From Paludisphaera rhizosphaerae (GTDB lineage: Bacteria; Planctomycetota; Planctomycetia; Isosphaerales; Isosphaeraceae): a stretch of DNA of 64,000 bases. The stretch spans positions 310,001 through 374,000 of the forward strand of contig NZ_JAALCR010000003.1 of NCBI RefSeq assembly GCF_011065895.1, in the 5' to 3' direction. A program made the position numbers and the translations under genes. The stretch's first letter is position 1; every line of letters starts with the position of its first letter. The notes under the pieces were generated by a model. That model made no database searches and was not told the DNA's origin. It saw only the letters and a program-made list of their open reading frames with translations. Positions 55,475 through 64,000 of the stretch are shown in pieces.

Positions 55475-58400
55475 TCGACCGGATCATCGGCTGGTCCATC
55501 CGCAACCGAGTCCTGGTGCTGCTGGCCGCCTGCACGACGGCCGCGTGGGGAGCGTATGCGGCCTGGGTCGCGCCGGTGGACGCGATTCCCGACCTGTCCG
55601 AAAATCAGGTGATCGTCCACGCCGAATGGCCGGGGCACGGCCCTTCGGAGATCGATCAGCAAGTCACGACTCCCGTCGGCCGCGACCTGAACGGCGTGAG
55701 GGGTGTGAAGACGATCCGGTCGTCGAGCGACTTCGGAGCATCGACGCTCTGGGTTATCTTCGACGACTCGGTCGACGTCGCGACGGCTCGCCGGCGGCTC
55801 GCCGACCGCCTGGCTTCGTCCGACGCTCGCGACCGCCTCCCGACAGGCGTCGTCCCTCGGCTCGCCCCGGACGCGCCGGCGACGGGGCAGATCTTCTGGT
55901 ACACGATCGAGGGAGGAAGCCTCGACCTGGGACGCCTCCGCGCGATCCAGGACTGGTACGTCAAACCACAACTGGCCGCCGTGACGGGTGTGGCTGAGGT
56001 CGCCAGCGTCGGCGGGATGGCGGCTGAATTTCAAGTCGAGGCCGATCCGATTCGGCTGCGGCTCCACAAGGTCGCCCTGGCCGATCTCGTCCAGGCCGTT
56101 GGCGCGGGCAACGGTGCGAGCGGCGGCGGCGTTCTGCACCAGGCGAACGCCGAAAAAGTCGTCCGGTCGTCGAACTGGCTCGGCCAACGCGACGGCCAGT
56201 TCGATCCGGACCAGGCCCTTGAGGATCTCCGCCGCCTGATCGTCCCGACGCTCGACGCCCGGACGGTCGCACTGGAGGACGTCGCCTCGGTCTCGCTCGG
56301 CCCCCAACCACGTCGAGGAGCCCTCGAGAAGGACGGCGTGGAGGTCGTAGGCGGCGTGGTGCTGATGGCCAATGGGGAAAACCCTCTGGAGTTGACCCGT
56401 CGACTCAAGGCGAAGGTCCGCGAGTTGGCCGCTGGGCTGCCGTCGGGCGTGCGGATCATCCCGATGTACGATCGGACGCCGTTGATCCTGGGCGCCGTCG
56501 AGACGGTCTCCGGCACAATCGTCGAGGCGATGCTGGCAGCGTCCCTGTGCGTCGTCCTGGTCCTCAAGCACCTGAGGGCCGCTCTGGCCGTCGCGCTGAC
56601 GGCTCCGATCGCGGTGCTTGCTTCATTCGGGGCGCTGGAACTGTTTCGCCGCCTGGGCGTCGCGGACGTCCAAACGAATGCGATGTCGCTGGCCGGCCTG
56701 GCCATCTCGATCGGCGTCCTGGTTGACTCCTCGATCGTGATGACTGAGAACGTGCTGCATTCGCTCCATCAACGCTTTGGCGACCAACGGGTTCGAGGAG
56801 ATACGTCGGAGATCGTCTTCAACGCGTGCCGTCAGGTCGGGCGGCCGATCGTCTACTCGATCCTCGTGATGCTGGTCTCGTTTCTGCCGGTCTTCGTGTT
56901 GGGAGGCCTGGAAGGACGGATGTTTCGACCGCTGGCCGCGACGAAGACTCTGGCGATGTCGGCCTGCGCGATCCTGGCGGTCACGCTCGTCCCGGCACTC
57001 TCCTCGATGCTCGTTCGCGGGCGGGTGCGCGGAGAGTCCGCGAGCCGGCTCGTCCAGGGGATCGTCGAGGTCTATCGGCCGGTTCTGGATCGGCTGATCG
57101 ACCGTCCCGCCCCCTTGCTCTGGATCCTCGGTTCGACGTTCGTCGTCGCCTCGGCCGCGGTAGGGTCTCAATGGCTCTTCCTGACGGCCCTTGCGGGGGG
57201 GATGCTCGCGGTGGGGCTGACTTCCTCCAGCCTTGTCGGGCGGCCGCTGGGAATGCTCACGCTGACGCTCGTCGCACTGGTCGCCGATTCGACGATCGAG
57301 CCGCTGGGCCGGGAATTCCTCACGCCGCTGGACGAGGGGATGGTCATGGACATGCCGATCTCTGTTCCGCGGATGTCAATCACCCAGGGCGTCGACGACC
57401 TCAAAGCTCGTGACATGATCCTCTGCCGATTCCCCGAGGTCGCGATGGTCGTCGGCAAGCTCGGGCGCGCCGAGACGCCGACCGACCCTGCTCCGCTCGA
57501 CATGATCGAGACCATGGTGGAGTTCCACCCTCAGGAATACTGGCCGGCTCGCGCAATCGCCCCGGCCGAGGTCCGCCGCCGCGTGGCCGACGTCGCCGCC
57601 GTGATGGTTCGCGACGGCTTGATTGCGCCCCAGGAGCCAGCCGCGCTCGACGAGATCGCCGAGTCGACGGTCCTTCTGCTCGACGCCCAGTTGCGCGAGT
57701 TTTGCTATCAGCGCAACCGCGAGTTGTTCCGTTCGGCGGGCTTTGATGAGGCGTCGTGGCGGTTGGCAGGGCTCTCCAACGAGGCCCTGCTCCGGTGGCG
57801 AGAGCACGTCCGGACGCTCGACGCCGAGCTTCGCGATCGCGGTCCCGCACTCCTCGCCCGGCTCGCGATCGAGGAGACGCTGCAACGCGCTGGCTCGCGC
57901 AATCCAGCGTTGACCGCTTACATCGCCGAGCTGAAACGGCGGCGTTCCTCGTTGGGGGTCGTCCACCATCAGTCGACCACCCCCGAACACGCGATGTCGC
58001 GCACGGCGACGATGCCGTCCGGCCTATCGCCTCAACCCGCGATCGACGCCCTTCAGGAGGAACTGACGGAGACTCTCCGCAGCGACCTAACGCTCCGCCG
58101 GAAACGTCGCGAGGACCTGATCGGGTTCGGCGGAGAGCTTGACCGCGCGGTGCCGATGCCCGGCTGGACGAACGTCTGGACGATGCCGATCCAGAACCGC
58201 GTGGACATGCTCTCGACGGGCGTCAACACGATGGTCGGCGTGAGGGTCCTCGGTCGCGACCTCGATCAGGTTGTAACGGTCTCCCAGAAGATCGCCGAGG
58301 TCCTCAAAACCGTCCGTGGCGCCGTCGACGTCGTCGCGGATCCACTCCGCGGCAAGGAGGTCGTCGAAGTCCTCGCCGATCGCGACCGCGCGTCCCGGCT

Positions 58401-59367
58401 GGGCGTCGCCGTAGCCGAAATCAACGGCGTCGTGGAGACCGCCATGAGCGGGACGATCGCCTCGACGATCGTCGCCGGCCCCGAGCGGACTCCGATCCGG
58501 GTCCGCTACGCGCGAGAGGCCCGCATCGACGAGGACTCGATCCGCGCAATCCTCGTCCGTTCACTCCCCCCGGGCTCCACCGGGCCGCCCAGGCTGATCC
58601 CGCTCTCCGATGTGGCCAACGTCGTCGTCCGCGACGGCCCAGCCTCCATCAAGGGGGAGAACGGCCTGCCGCGGAACTATGTACGCCTCAACGTCCGCGA
58701 CCGCGACGCCGCTGACTTCGTGGCGGAAGCCCGGCAAACGGTTCGAGATCGGGTGAAGCTGCCGGAGGGATGCTTCGTCGAATGGACCGGCCAGTTCGAA
58801 CACGCGGCCCGCGCTCGACGGACGCTGACCATCGTCATCCCCGTGGCCCTGGCCCTGATCTTCGGCCTGCTCTGGGCGACCTATCGAGATCTTGCGGATG
58901 CAGCGCTCGTGATGCTGGCCGTCCCCGGCGCTCTGGCGGGAGGCGTCGTCTGCCAGTGGCTGTTCGGGGCTCGATTCTCGGTCACGATCTGGATCGGCTA
59001 CATCGCCTGCTTCGGCATGGCCACCGCAACCGGCGTCATCATGCTCGTCTACCTCCGCGACGCCGTGGCGAGCGCCGGGGGCGTCGAACGCCTCGACGCT
59101 CCCGGCTTGCGCCGGGCGGTTCTGGACGGAGCCGTGCATCGGCTCCGTCCCAAGCTCCTGACCGAAGCGACGATCGTCCTGGGGCTCGCGCCGATGCTTT
59201 GGGCCGGCGGAGTCGGCGGAGAGATCATCCGCCCCATGGCGGCCCCCGTCCTTGGCGGCCTCCTCATCGCCGACGAGGTCATCGACCTATTGCTGCCGAT
59301 TCTCTTCTATCGCGTCCGGCTTGCGCGTCTTTCAAGCAAGTCGATCCACGAGCGACCCGCTGCCTGA
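55471..59367 (+). CDS. CusA/CzcA-type RND heavy-metal efflux pump with large insertion
   Basis: Inner-membrane proton/metal antiporter, 1298 residues versus about 1050 in CusA. It follows the RND plan: porter domains and 12 TM helices; the proton-relay Asp lies in GVLVDSSIVMTENV. Methionines at the Cu/Ag sites of CusA have counterparts: VMDMPISVPRMS, PLDMIETMVEF and NRVDMLSTG. These favour Cu(I)/Ag(I) export (inference from homology). Between about residues 690 and 895 there is an extra segment of about 170 residues (for example LLDAQLREFCYQRNRELF and LARLAIEETLQRAG) that CusA lacks. GTG start at 55471. It has the adaptor directly upstream but no outer-membrane factor. Confidence 0.92.
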   Translation: MIDRIIGWSIRNRVLVLLAACTTAAWGAYAAWVAPVDAIPDLSENQVIVHAEWPGHGPSEIDQQVTTPVGRDLNGVRGVKTIRSSSDFGASTLWVIFDDSVDVATARRRLADRLASSDARDRLPTGVVPRLAPDAPATGQIFWYTIEGGSLDLGRLRAIQDWYVKPQLAAVTGVAEVASVGGMAAEFQVEADPIRLRLHKVALADLVQAVGAGNGASGGGVLHQANAEKVVRSSNWLGQRDGQFDPDQALEDLRRLIVPTLDARTVALEDVASVSLGPQPRRGALEKDGVEVVGGVVLMANGENPLELTRRLKAKVRELAAGLPSGVRIIPMYDRTPLILGAVETVSGTIVEAMLAASLCVVLVLKHLRAALAVALTAPIAVLASFGALELFRRLGVADVQTNAMSLAGLAISIGVLVDSSIVMTENVLHSLHQRFGDQRVRGDTSEIVFNACRQVGRPIVYSILVMLVSFLPVFVLGGLEGRMFRPLAATKTLAMSACAILAVTLVPALSSMLVRGRVRGESASRLVQGIVEVYRPVLDRLIDRPAPLLWILGSTFVVASAAVGSQWLFLTALAGGMLAVGLTSSSLVGRPLGMLTLTLVALVADSTIEPLGREFLTPLDEGMVMDMPISVPRMSITQGVDDLKARDMILCRFPEVAMVVGKLGRAETPTDPAPLDMIETMVEFHPQEYWPARAIAPAEVRRRVADVAAVMVRDGLIAPQEPAALDEIAESTVLLLDAQLREFCYQRNRELFRSAGFDEASWRLAGLSNEALLRWREHVRTLDAELRDRGPALLARLAIEETLQRAGSRNPALTAYIAELKRRRSSLGVVHHQSTTPEHAMSRTATMPSGLSPQPAIDALQEELTETLRSDLTLRRKRREDLIGFGGELDRAVPMPGWTNVWTMPIQNRVDMLSTGVNTMVGVRVLGRDLDQVVTVSQKIAEVLKTVRGAVDVVADPLRGKEVVEVLADRDRASRLGVAVAEINGVVETAMSGTIASTIVAGPERTPIRVRYAREARIDEDSIRAILVRSLPPGSTGPPRLIPLSDVANVVVRDGPASIKGENGLPRNYVRLNVRDRDAADFVAEARQTVRDRVKLPEGCFVEWTGQFEHAARARRTLTIVIPVALALIFGLLWATYRDLADAALVMLAVPGALAGGVVCQWLFGARFSVTIWIGYIACFGMATATGVIMLVYLRDAVASAGGVERLDAPGLRRAVLDGAVHRLRPKLLTEATIVLGLAPMLWAGGVGGEIIRPMAAPVLGGLLIADEVIDLLLPILFYRVRLARLSSKSIHERPAA

Positions 59368-59375
59368 GTGGAACG

Positions 59376-60065
59376 TCAGTTCTTCGGAAGGGGCTTTTCG
59401 AAGTGCTGATAGTCGGTGGGGCTGGGGGCCTTCCAGTCGCCGGCCCAGGTCCAGCCGCGGGAGACGAAGGCCTGCGTCACGGGGTGCTCTCGCGTCAGCG
59501 TTCCGGGAGCCTTCGGATCGTATTGCGAGCCGGGGGGGAGGACCTTCTGGCCCTTGACGTACGGGTTCTCTCGGGTGTTCAAATCAATCGCGCGGCCATA
59601 GCCGTGGTTGGAGATCCGTCCGCCGCCCGTGATGGGGCGATAGTTGAAGCACGACGAGTTGTCGGCCTCCATGGAGAGGTCGTCGTCCCACAGGCCGTCC
59701 TTGCGAAACTTCGGGTGCGAGACCGGGATCGCCGAGCGGATTGGGAACTTCTCCTTGAGCGCGACCGTGAAGGCGTATCGGATGTCGTCGACCAGATCTT
59801 TGTGGGCGACCATCTGGCCCTTGTGGACCTTGCCGTCGAAGCCATAGTAGACGACATCGAACAGGCGCTGGGCTTCGCGAACCTCGGGCGGACAGCCGGC
59901 GCGCAGGCCCTCAAAAGCCTCGGCCTCGGTCATGGCGCTGTCGATGACCGGGTCTTCGAGCGTCCCCGTCGGCGTTTGCGCCCGGGCCGCGCCGGCAAGC
60001 ATCAACGCCGTGACAACCACCCTTGAGACCCACGCAGAGCCGCTACGATTCGCCGTCCGCTCCAT
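59376..60065 (-). CDS. Secreted M15-family metallopeptidase
   Basis: A 229-residue exported peptidase. Signal peptide residues 1-29 (SAWVSRVVVTALMLAGAARA). M15 signature: SNHGYGRAIDLN (zinc ligands His and Asp) and the C-terminal DYQHFEKP (His ligand). These are typical of D,D/L,D-carboxypeptidases and endolysin-like M15 enzymes that cut peptidoglycan stem peptides; full length. GGAGGAAAG directly precedes the ATG at 60065. It is convergent with the RND pump. Confidence 0.92.
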   Translation of the reverse strand: MERTANRSGSAWVSRVVVTALMLAGAARAQTPTGTLEDPVIDSAMTEAEAFEGLRAGCPPEVREAQRLFDVVYYGFDGKVHKGQMVAHKDLVDDIRYAFTVALKEKFPIRSAIPVSHPKFRKDGLWDDDLSMEADNSSCFNYRPITGGGRISNHGYGRAIDLNTRENPYVKGQKVLPPGSQYDPKAPGTLTREHPVTQAFVSRGWTWAGDWKAPSPTDYQHFEKPLPKN

Positions 60066-60392
60066 CTTTCCTCCGAAAACTCAGCGGTCCCCGCCCCCAC
60101 CCATCATCCCCGTTGACGAAGCGACAGGAACGGCTGTAAGGGTTCCAGTCTAGTCGGCGGGTCGCTCTCGACGCAATTTCGCGTCCTGGCGGACCGTCGC
60201 GATCATGACGACGGAAACGAATCGCTCGATTCACGGGAATGAATGCGTCGCTCAGGAGGCGGAACGGCGGCCGCGGGATCGGAGACGGCCGGACGCTCCG
60301 TGAAGACCGATAAAGAAAGTCACGGGCGTCGAGCGAGACGATCCGCCCCTCGGGAAGGATTCCCCGGGACGCACTCCTGCAAAGGACGGCTC
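60066..60392. other. Divergent intergenic region, no gene seen
   Basis: About 327 bases between the M15 and TolC starts. No small gene or hairpin of note; both promoters should be here. Confidence 0.5.
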
Positions 60393-62078
60393 ATGCGAGG
60401 AATACGGCGAACCCTGGCCGCGACGTCCGCGCCAGCGTGGATGCTTCTGATCTCGGCCGTCGCCGCCGCCCAGACGACTCCACTTCCCGAGGCGCTCCCG
60501 AGGCAATCGGCCGAGGGTTTGACTCCCCGTTCGGAGGCTGCCATCGAGGCGGCCTCCCCTCGCGCGCTGGACGTTCCCGAACCGCCCGGTCTGACCACAG
60601 CCACCGCCGCCAACCTGACCGCCGACATCACCCAGGCGCTCGAAGCGGTCCCGACGACCGGCCCTGAGGGGGTCCCCATCAATATAGCGGCCGCGATGCA
60701 GCTGGCTGGCGCGCGGCCGCTCGATATCGCGGCGGCGACCGCCCGCGTCAATCAGGCGCTGGCGCTGCTGCTCCAGGCCCGGGCCCTGAAGATCCCCAAC
60801 ATCAACGGCGGCGTCGGCTACTACCGTCACGACGGCTTCAACCAGAACCTGTTCACCGGTCAAGGCTTCGAGAAGGGGACCAACGCCCTGCAGGTCGGCG
60901 GCGGGCCGACGTTCAACGTCAACCTTACCGACGCCGTCTACGCTCCGCTGGCCGCGCGTCAGGTCGTCGGCTCACGTCGGGCCGATCTCCAGGCTGCGCG
61001 AAACGACGCCCTCTTTTCGACCGCTCAACTTTACTTCGACGTCCAGGAATCGCGAGGCCGTCTGGCAGGAGCCGAGGCCACGATCGTCCGAACCGAGAAG
61101 CTCTTGAAGTTCGCCGAGGGCCTGGCCCCGAGCCTGATCGCCCCCCTGGAAATCAACCGTGCTCGGGCCCAGCTTCAGGACGTCCGCCAGTACCGACAGA
61201 CGACTCTGCGCGATTGGCGAACCTCCGCCGCACGGCTGGCCGAGCGTCTCCTGCTGCCTCCCGAAACGCTGTTGCAGCCGATCGAACCGCCGTTCCTCCG
61301 CGTCGTCGTCATCCCCCCCGAAGAAGTGGGCGAGGACATCGTCCGCGTGGCGCTGGCGTCGCGTCCGGAAATCGCCTCGCAGCGTCAACTCCTCCTGGCC
61401 GCCGAGAAGCAGCTCCGGCGCGAGCAAATGCGACCATTGCTCCCCAACCTCGTCATTGCGACGCCCGGAACGTCGTCGGCGGGGGCCTTGCCGGCCGGCC
61501 AATTCTACGCCGGCGTGCACGACCAGCTCCAGACCTACGGCGGCCGCGCCGACTGGACGACTGCGATGTACTGGCAGCTCACGAACGGCGGCGTCGGCAA
61601 CATCGGCCTCATCCGCCAGCGCAAGGCCGAGGTCAACCTGCAAGAGGTCGAAGTCACGCGGATCTACTACCGCGTGCGATCGGAGGTCTCCCAGGCGATG
61701 GCTCGGCTCGACACGGCGAGCCGACGCGTTCCCGAAGCCGAGGTCGAGTTGAAGGAAGCCGTTGAATCCGCGGACAAGAATTTCGTAGGCCTCCGCGAGA
61801 CCACTCGCCCCGCCGGCGAGTTGCTGACCCTCGTCGTTCGCCCCCAGGAAGTCGTCGCGGCCTTGCAGGTGCTCAACACGGCCTTCCAGAACTACTCGGC
61901 GGCTGTCGCCGAGTTCAATCGAGCCCAGTTCGACATGTACCGGGCGCTCGGCCAGCCGGCCCAGTGGGTGACGTCGCTGAACAAGCCCGTGCAGGTCATT
62001 CCCGGTCCGGCGACCGACCTTCAGCCTTCACCGATCCCCGCCCCGCCTGCTCCCCCGGGACCCGTCCCGGCTCCCTGA
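60393..62078 (+). CDS. TolC-family outer-membrane efflux protein
   Basis: A 561-residue outer-membrane channel. ATG at 60393 is preceded by AAAGGA. Signal peptide residues 1-28, then a linker to about residue 95, then two OEP repeats with long helices (ARVNQALALLLQARALKIPN; VEVTRIYYRVRSEVSQAM) typical of the family. The C terminus is a Pro-rich tail (about residues 540-561, PIPAPPAPPGPVPAP). It is followed 93 nt later by a second RND pump gene. It could serve both pumps in the region (inference). Confidence 0.9.
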   Translation: MRGIRRTLAATSAPAWMLLISAVAAAQTTPLPEALPRQSAEGLTPRSEAAIEAASPRALDVPEPPGLTTATAANLTADITQALEAVPTTGPEGVPINIAAAMQLAGARPLDIAAATARVNQALALLLQARALKIPNINGGVGYYRHDGFNQNLFTGQGFEKGTNALQVGGGPTFNVNLTDAVYAPLAARQVVGSRRADLQAARNDALFSTAQLYFDVQESRGRLAGAEATIVRTEKLLKFAEGLAPSLIAPLEINRARAQLQDVRQYRQTTLRDWRTSAARLAERLLLPPETLLQPIEPPFLRVVVIPPEEVGEDIVRVALASRPEIASQRQLLLAAEKQLRREQMRPLLPNLVIATPGTSSAGALPAGQFYAGVHDQLQTYGGRADWTTAMYWQLTNGGVGNIGLIRQRKAEVNLQEVEVTRIYYRVRSEVSQAMARLDTASRRVPEAEVELKEAVESADKNFVGLRETTRPAGELLTLVVRPQEVVAALQVLNTAFQNYSAAVAEFNRAQFDMYRALGQPAQWVTSLNKPVQVIPGPATDLQPSPIPAPPAPPGPVPAP

Positions 62079-62171
62079 ACGACCGATCCGGCTTGCCTTC
62101 GCAGGTAGGATAGCTGGCGAGGGCCGGCGTAGACTGGCTCGCCCGCCCAGCAGCCCCGCCCGCGAGCAGCC

Positions 62172-64000
62172 ATGAATCCGATCATCTTCGCCCTTCGGCG
62201 TCCAGTGACCGTACTGATGCTGATGCTGGCCCTCGCGCTGGGTGGCCTGTACAGCCTCTACCGCATGCAGAAGGATATCTTCCCCTCGCTGAATCAGCCC
62301 GTGATCTACGTCGTCCACAGCTACGGCGGCATGGATCCGAAGCAGATCGAGGGCCTCGCGACGAACGTCTACGAGACGCTTTTCCAGTACATCAGCGGCC
62401 TGGAACACGTCGAGTCGCGGTCGTTGCAGAGCATGTGCGTGATGAAGCTGTATTTCCAGCCGGGCACGAACATGTCGGAGGCGACCGCGAACACGGTGGC
62501 CTACTCGAACAAGGCCGTGTCGATCATGCCTTACGGCTCGCAGCCGCCGTTCATCATCCGTCTCGACGCGGGCAGCCTGCCGGTGGGATACCTGGTCTTC
62601 GCCAGCAAGACGAAGACGATCGCCGAGATCCAGGACATGGCCATGTACCGTGTCCGGCCGATGTTCGCGAGCATCCCTGGCACGATGTCGCCCCCGCCCT
62701 TCGGCGGCAACGTCCGGGCGATCGTCATCAACCTCGACCCCGACCGCTTGAGGTCGTACGGGCTCTCGCCGCAGGACGTGGTCGAGGCCCTCGATCGCGG
62801 CAATTACGCGAGCCCATCCGGCAACGTCACGATCAAGGACCAGATGGCCGTGGTCCCCGCCAACACGATGGTGTTGGATCCGAAGGAGTTGAACAACGTC
62901 CCGCTGAAGCTCGGCCAGAACGTCTACATCCGCGACGTGGGGAAGGTGTCCGATTCGTCCGACATCGAGGTCGGCTACGCGCTGGTCAACGGCCGGACCT
63001 CGGTCTACTTGCCGGTGGTCAAGAGGGCCGACGCGTCGACCCTGTCAGTCGTGGCCGACGTCAAGGCGAGCCTCCCGCGTTTCCAGGCCGCCCTCCCGGA
63101 CGACGTGACGATCTCTTATGAGTTCGATGAATCGCCGATCGTCCACCGGGCCATCGAGAGCGTCGGCGTCGAAGGGGCGTTGGGAGCCGGCCTGACGGGC
63201 CTGATGGTGCTCCTCTTCCTGCGCGACCTCCGCAGCGTGATCGTGGTCGTCCTGAACATCCCGTTGGCCCTCCTGGGATCGATCATCGTCCTGGACCTGA
63301 CCGGCAACACGATCAACGTCATGACGCTCGGCGGCCTGGCCCTGGCCATTGGCATCCTCGTCGACGAGGCGACCGTCGAGGTGGAAAACATCCACACGCA
63401 GATGGAGCACACCCCTTCGATCGCGCGAGCCGTCCGCCAGGGCAACCTGGAAACGGCCGTGCCGCGACTGCTCGCGTTGTTGTGCATCCTCTCGGTGTTC
63501 ATCCCCTCGTTCATCATGCAGGGGGCGGTGAAAGCCCTGTTCCTGCCGCTCTCGCTGGCGGTGGGCGCGTCGATGATCACGTCGTACCTGCTGTCGAGCA
63601 CGCTCGTCCCGGTCCTCAGCGTCTGGCTCCTGACCGGCCACGAACACGATCACGACGCAGAGAAGGCCGACCGCGAGAACCACCCTGGGATGTTCTCCCG
63701 GCTGATGGGCGTGTTCGAGAGCGTCCTGGGCTGGACCGTCAAGCATCGAGTCAAGGTGGTGGCCGCCTACCTGGCGATCACCGCGACTGTAGTCGTCCTG
63801 GTTGGGACTCAACTCGGACGCGAATTGTTCCCGAGAGTGAACGCGGGCCAGTTCCAGATGCGAGTCAGGCCGCCTGAGGGGACGCGGTACGACCTGACGC
63901 TGCGGGTCGCCCAGAAGACGCTGGAGGCGATCGGCGAGGAGGTCGGGCCGGAAAACGTCGCGACCAGCATGGGCTACATTGGGGCCATCCCTCCCCAGTT
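62172..64000 (+). CDS. RND efflux permease (AcrB/MMPL-like), 3' end outside window
   Basis: At least 609 residues of an inner-membrane transporter, ATG at 62172. Residues 1-35 contain the first TM helix (MNPIIFALRRPVTVLMLMLA); then comes the porter domain (VYETLFQYISGLEHVESRS, FPSLNQPVIYVV) and TM helices 2-6 with GILVDEATVEVEN around residue 400, where the second acidic residue of the usual VDDA is Glu. The cytoplasmic loop has a His/Asp stretch (TGHEHDHDAEK). The gene runs off the window edge with no stop. It resembles multidrug/heavy-metal RND pumps in general; no adaptor gene is between TolC and this gene in the window. Confidence 0.9.
   Translation, partial: MNPIIFALRRPVTVLMLMLALALGGLYSLYRMQKDIFPSLNQPVIYVVHSYGGMDPKQIEGLATNVYETLFQYISGLEHVESRSLQSMCVMKLYFQPGTNMSEATANTVAYSNKAVSIMPYGSQPPFIIRLDAGSLPVGYLVFASKTKTIAEIQDMAMYRVRPMFASIPGTMSPPPFGGNVRAIVINLDPDRLRSYGLSPQDVVEALDRGNYASPSGNVTIKDQMAVVPANTMVLDPKELNNVPLKLGQNVYIRDVGKVSDSSDIEVGYALVNGRTSVYLPVVKRADASTLSVVADVKASLPRFQAALPDDVTISYEFDESPIVHRAIESVGVEGALGAGLTGLMVLLFLRDLRSVIVVVLNIPLALLGSIIVLDLTGNTINVMTLGGLALAIGILVDEATVEVENIHTQMEHTPSIARAVRQGNLETAVPRLLALLCILSVFIPSFIMQGAVKALFLPLSLAVGASMITSYLLSSTLVPVLSVWLLTGHEHDHDAEKADRENHPGMFSRLMGVFESVLGWTVKHRVKVVAAYLAITATVVVLVGTQLGRELFPRVNAGQFQMRVRPPEGTRYDLTLRVAQKTLEAIGEEVGPENVATSMGYIGAIPPQ

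Overview
The window is high-GC bacterial DNA whose gene content points to a planctomycete, most likely of the Isosphaeraceae type (inference). Markers include two DUF1559 pseudopilin-like proteins, a PSCyt1/PSD1 haem protein, a TIGR02604-type dehydrogenase with a CxxCH tail, three PEP-CTERM proteins, a LEPR-XLL-like surface protein, sulfatases and a DUF1080 protein. There is no rRNA and no CRISPR array. One intact tRNA gene, tRNA-Lys(CTT), is present.

Layout. 1-5.7 kb: a PSCyt1/PSD1 protein running off the left edge, a LEPR-XLL protein with a serine-repeat linker, and a small secreted Lys/Glu/Pro repeat protein. 5.7-9.5 kb: a diadenylate cyclase (c-di-AMP synthase) coupled to an alpha/beta hydrolase, then enolase. 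9.5-15.6 kb: a DUF1080 protein, a GAF-containing PTS enzyme I (PtsP), a receiver/anti-sigma ATPase fusion and an SDR. 15.7-22.9 kb: accessory genes, namely two PEP-CTERM proteins, a divergent AraC regulator/SDR pair, a DUF1559 protein, and remnants of an M56 peptidase, a thioredoxin and a HigA-like antitoxin. 22.9-37.4 kb: a large metzincin protease; a sulfatase-like to sulfatase cluster with a GH5 glycosidase and a DoxX-like protein; a HAF-repeat PEP-CTERM protein; a repeat-rich intergenic kilobase; then an RNA pseudouridine synthase coupled to PyrK and a UVR-motif protein.

37.6-45.9 kb: an island of about 8.2 kb bounded by the tRNA-Lys gene and a 46-nt imperfect repeat of its 3' part. It carries a complete but dead IS630-family element, a tandem-FHA membrane protein, and a three-gene operon: a Ser/Thr kinase with five T-x-x-E motifs, a secreted helical protein and a membrane-anchored M48 peptidase. 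No integrase is visible. This is the most system-like region: a kinase, a likely phosphothreonine reader and envelope effectors on one mobile block.

45.9-64 kb: a four-gene operon without a phosphorelay (haem-binding dehydrogenase, isochorismatase-like hydrolase, NodB deacetylase; the first three genes are the operon, with a DUF1559/lipoprotein pair upstream), a paralogous lipoprotein coupled to a Cu/Ag-type RND adaptor and pump, an M15 peptidase on the opposite strand, and a TolC protein followed by a second RND pump that runs off the right edge. The two efflux blocks together could form complete tripartite pumps, because the first lacks its own outer-membrane factor (inference).
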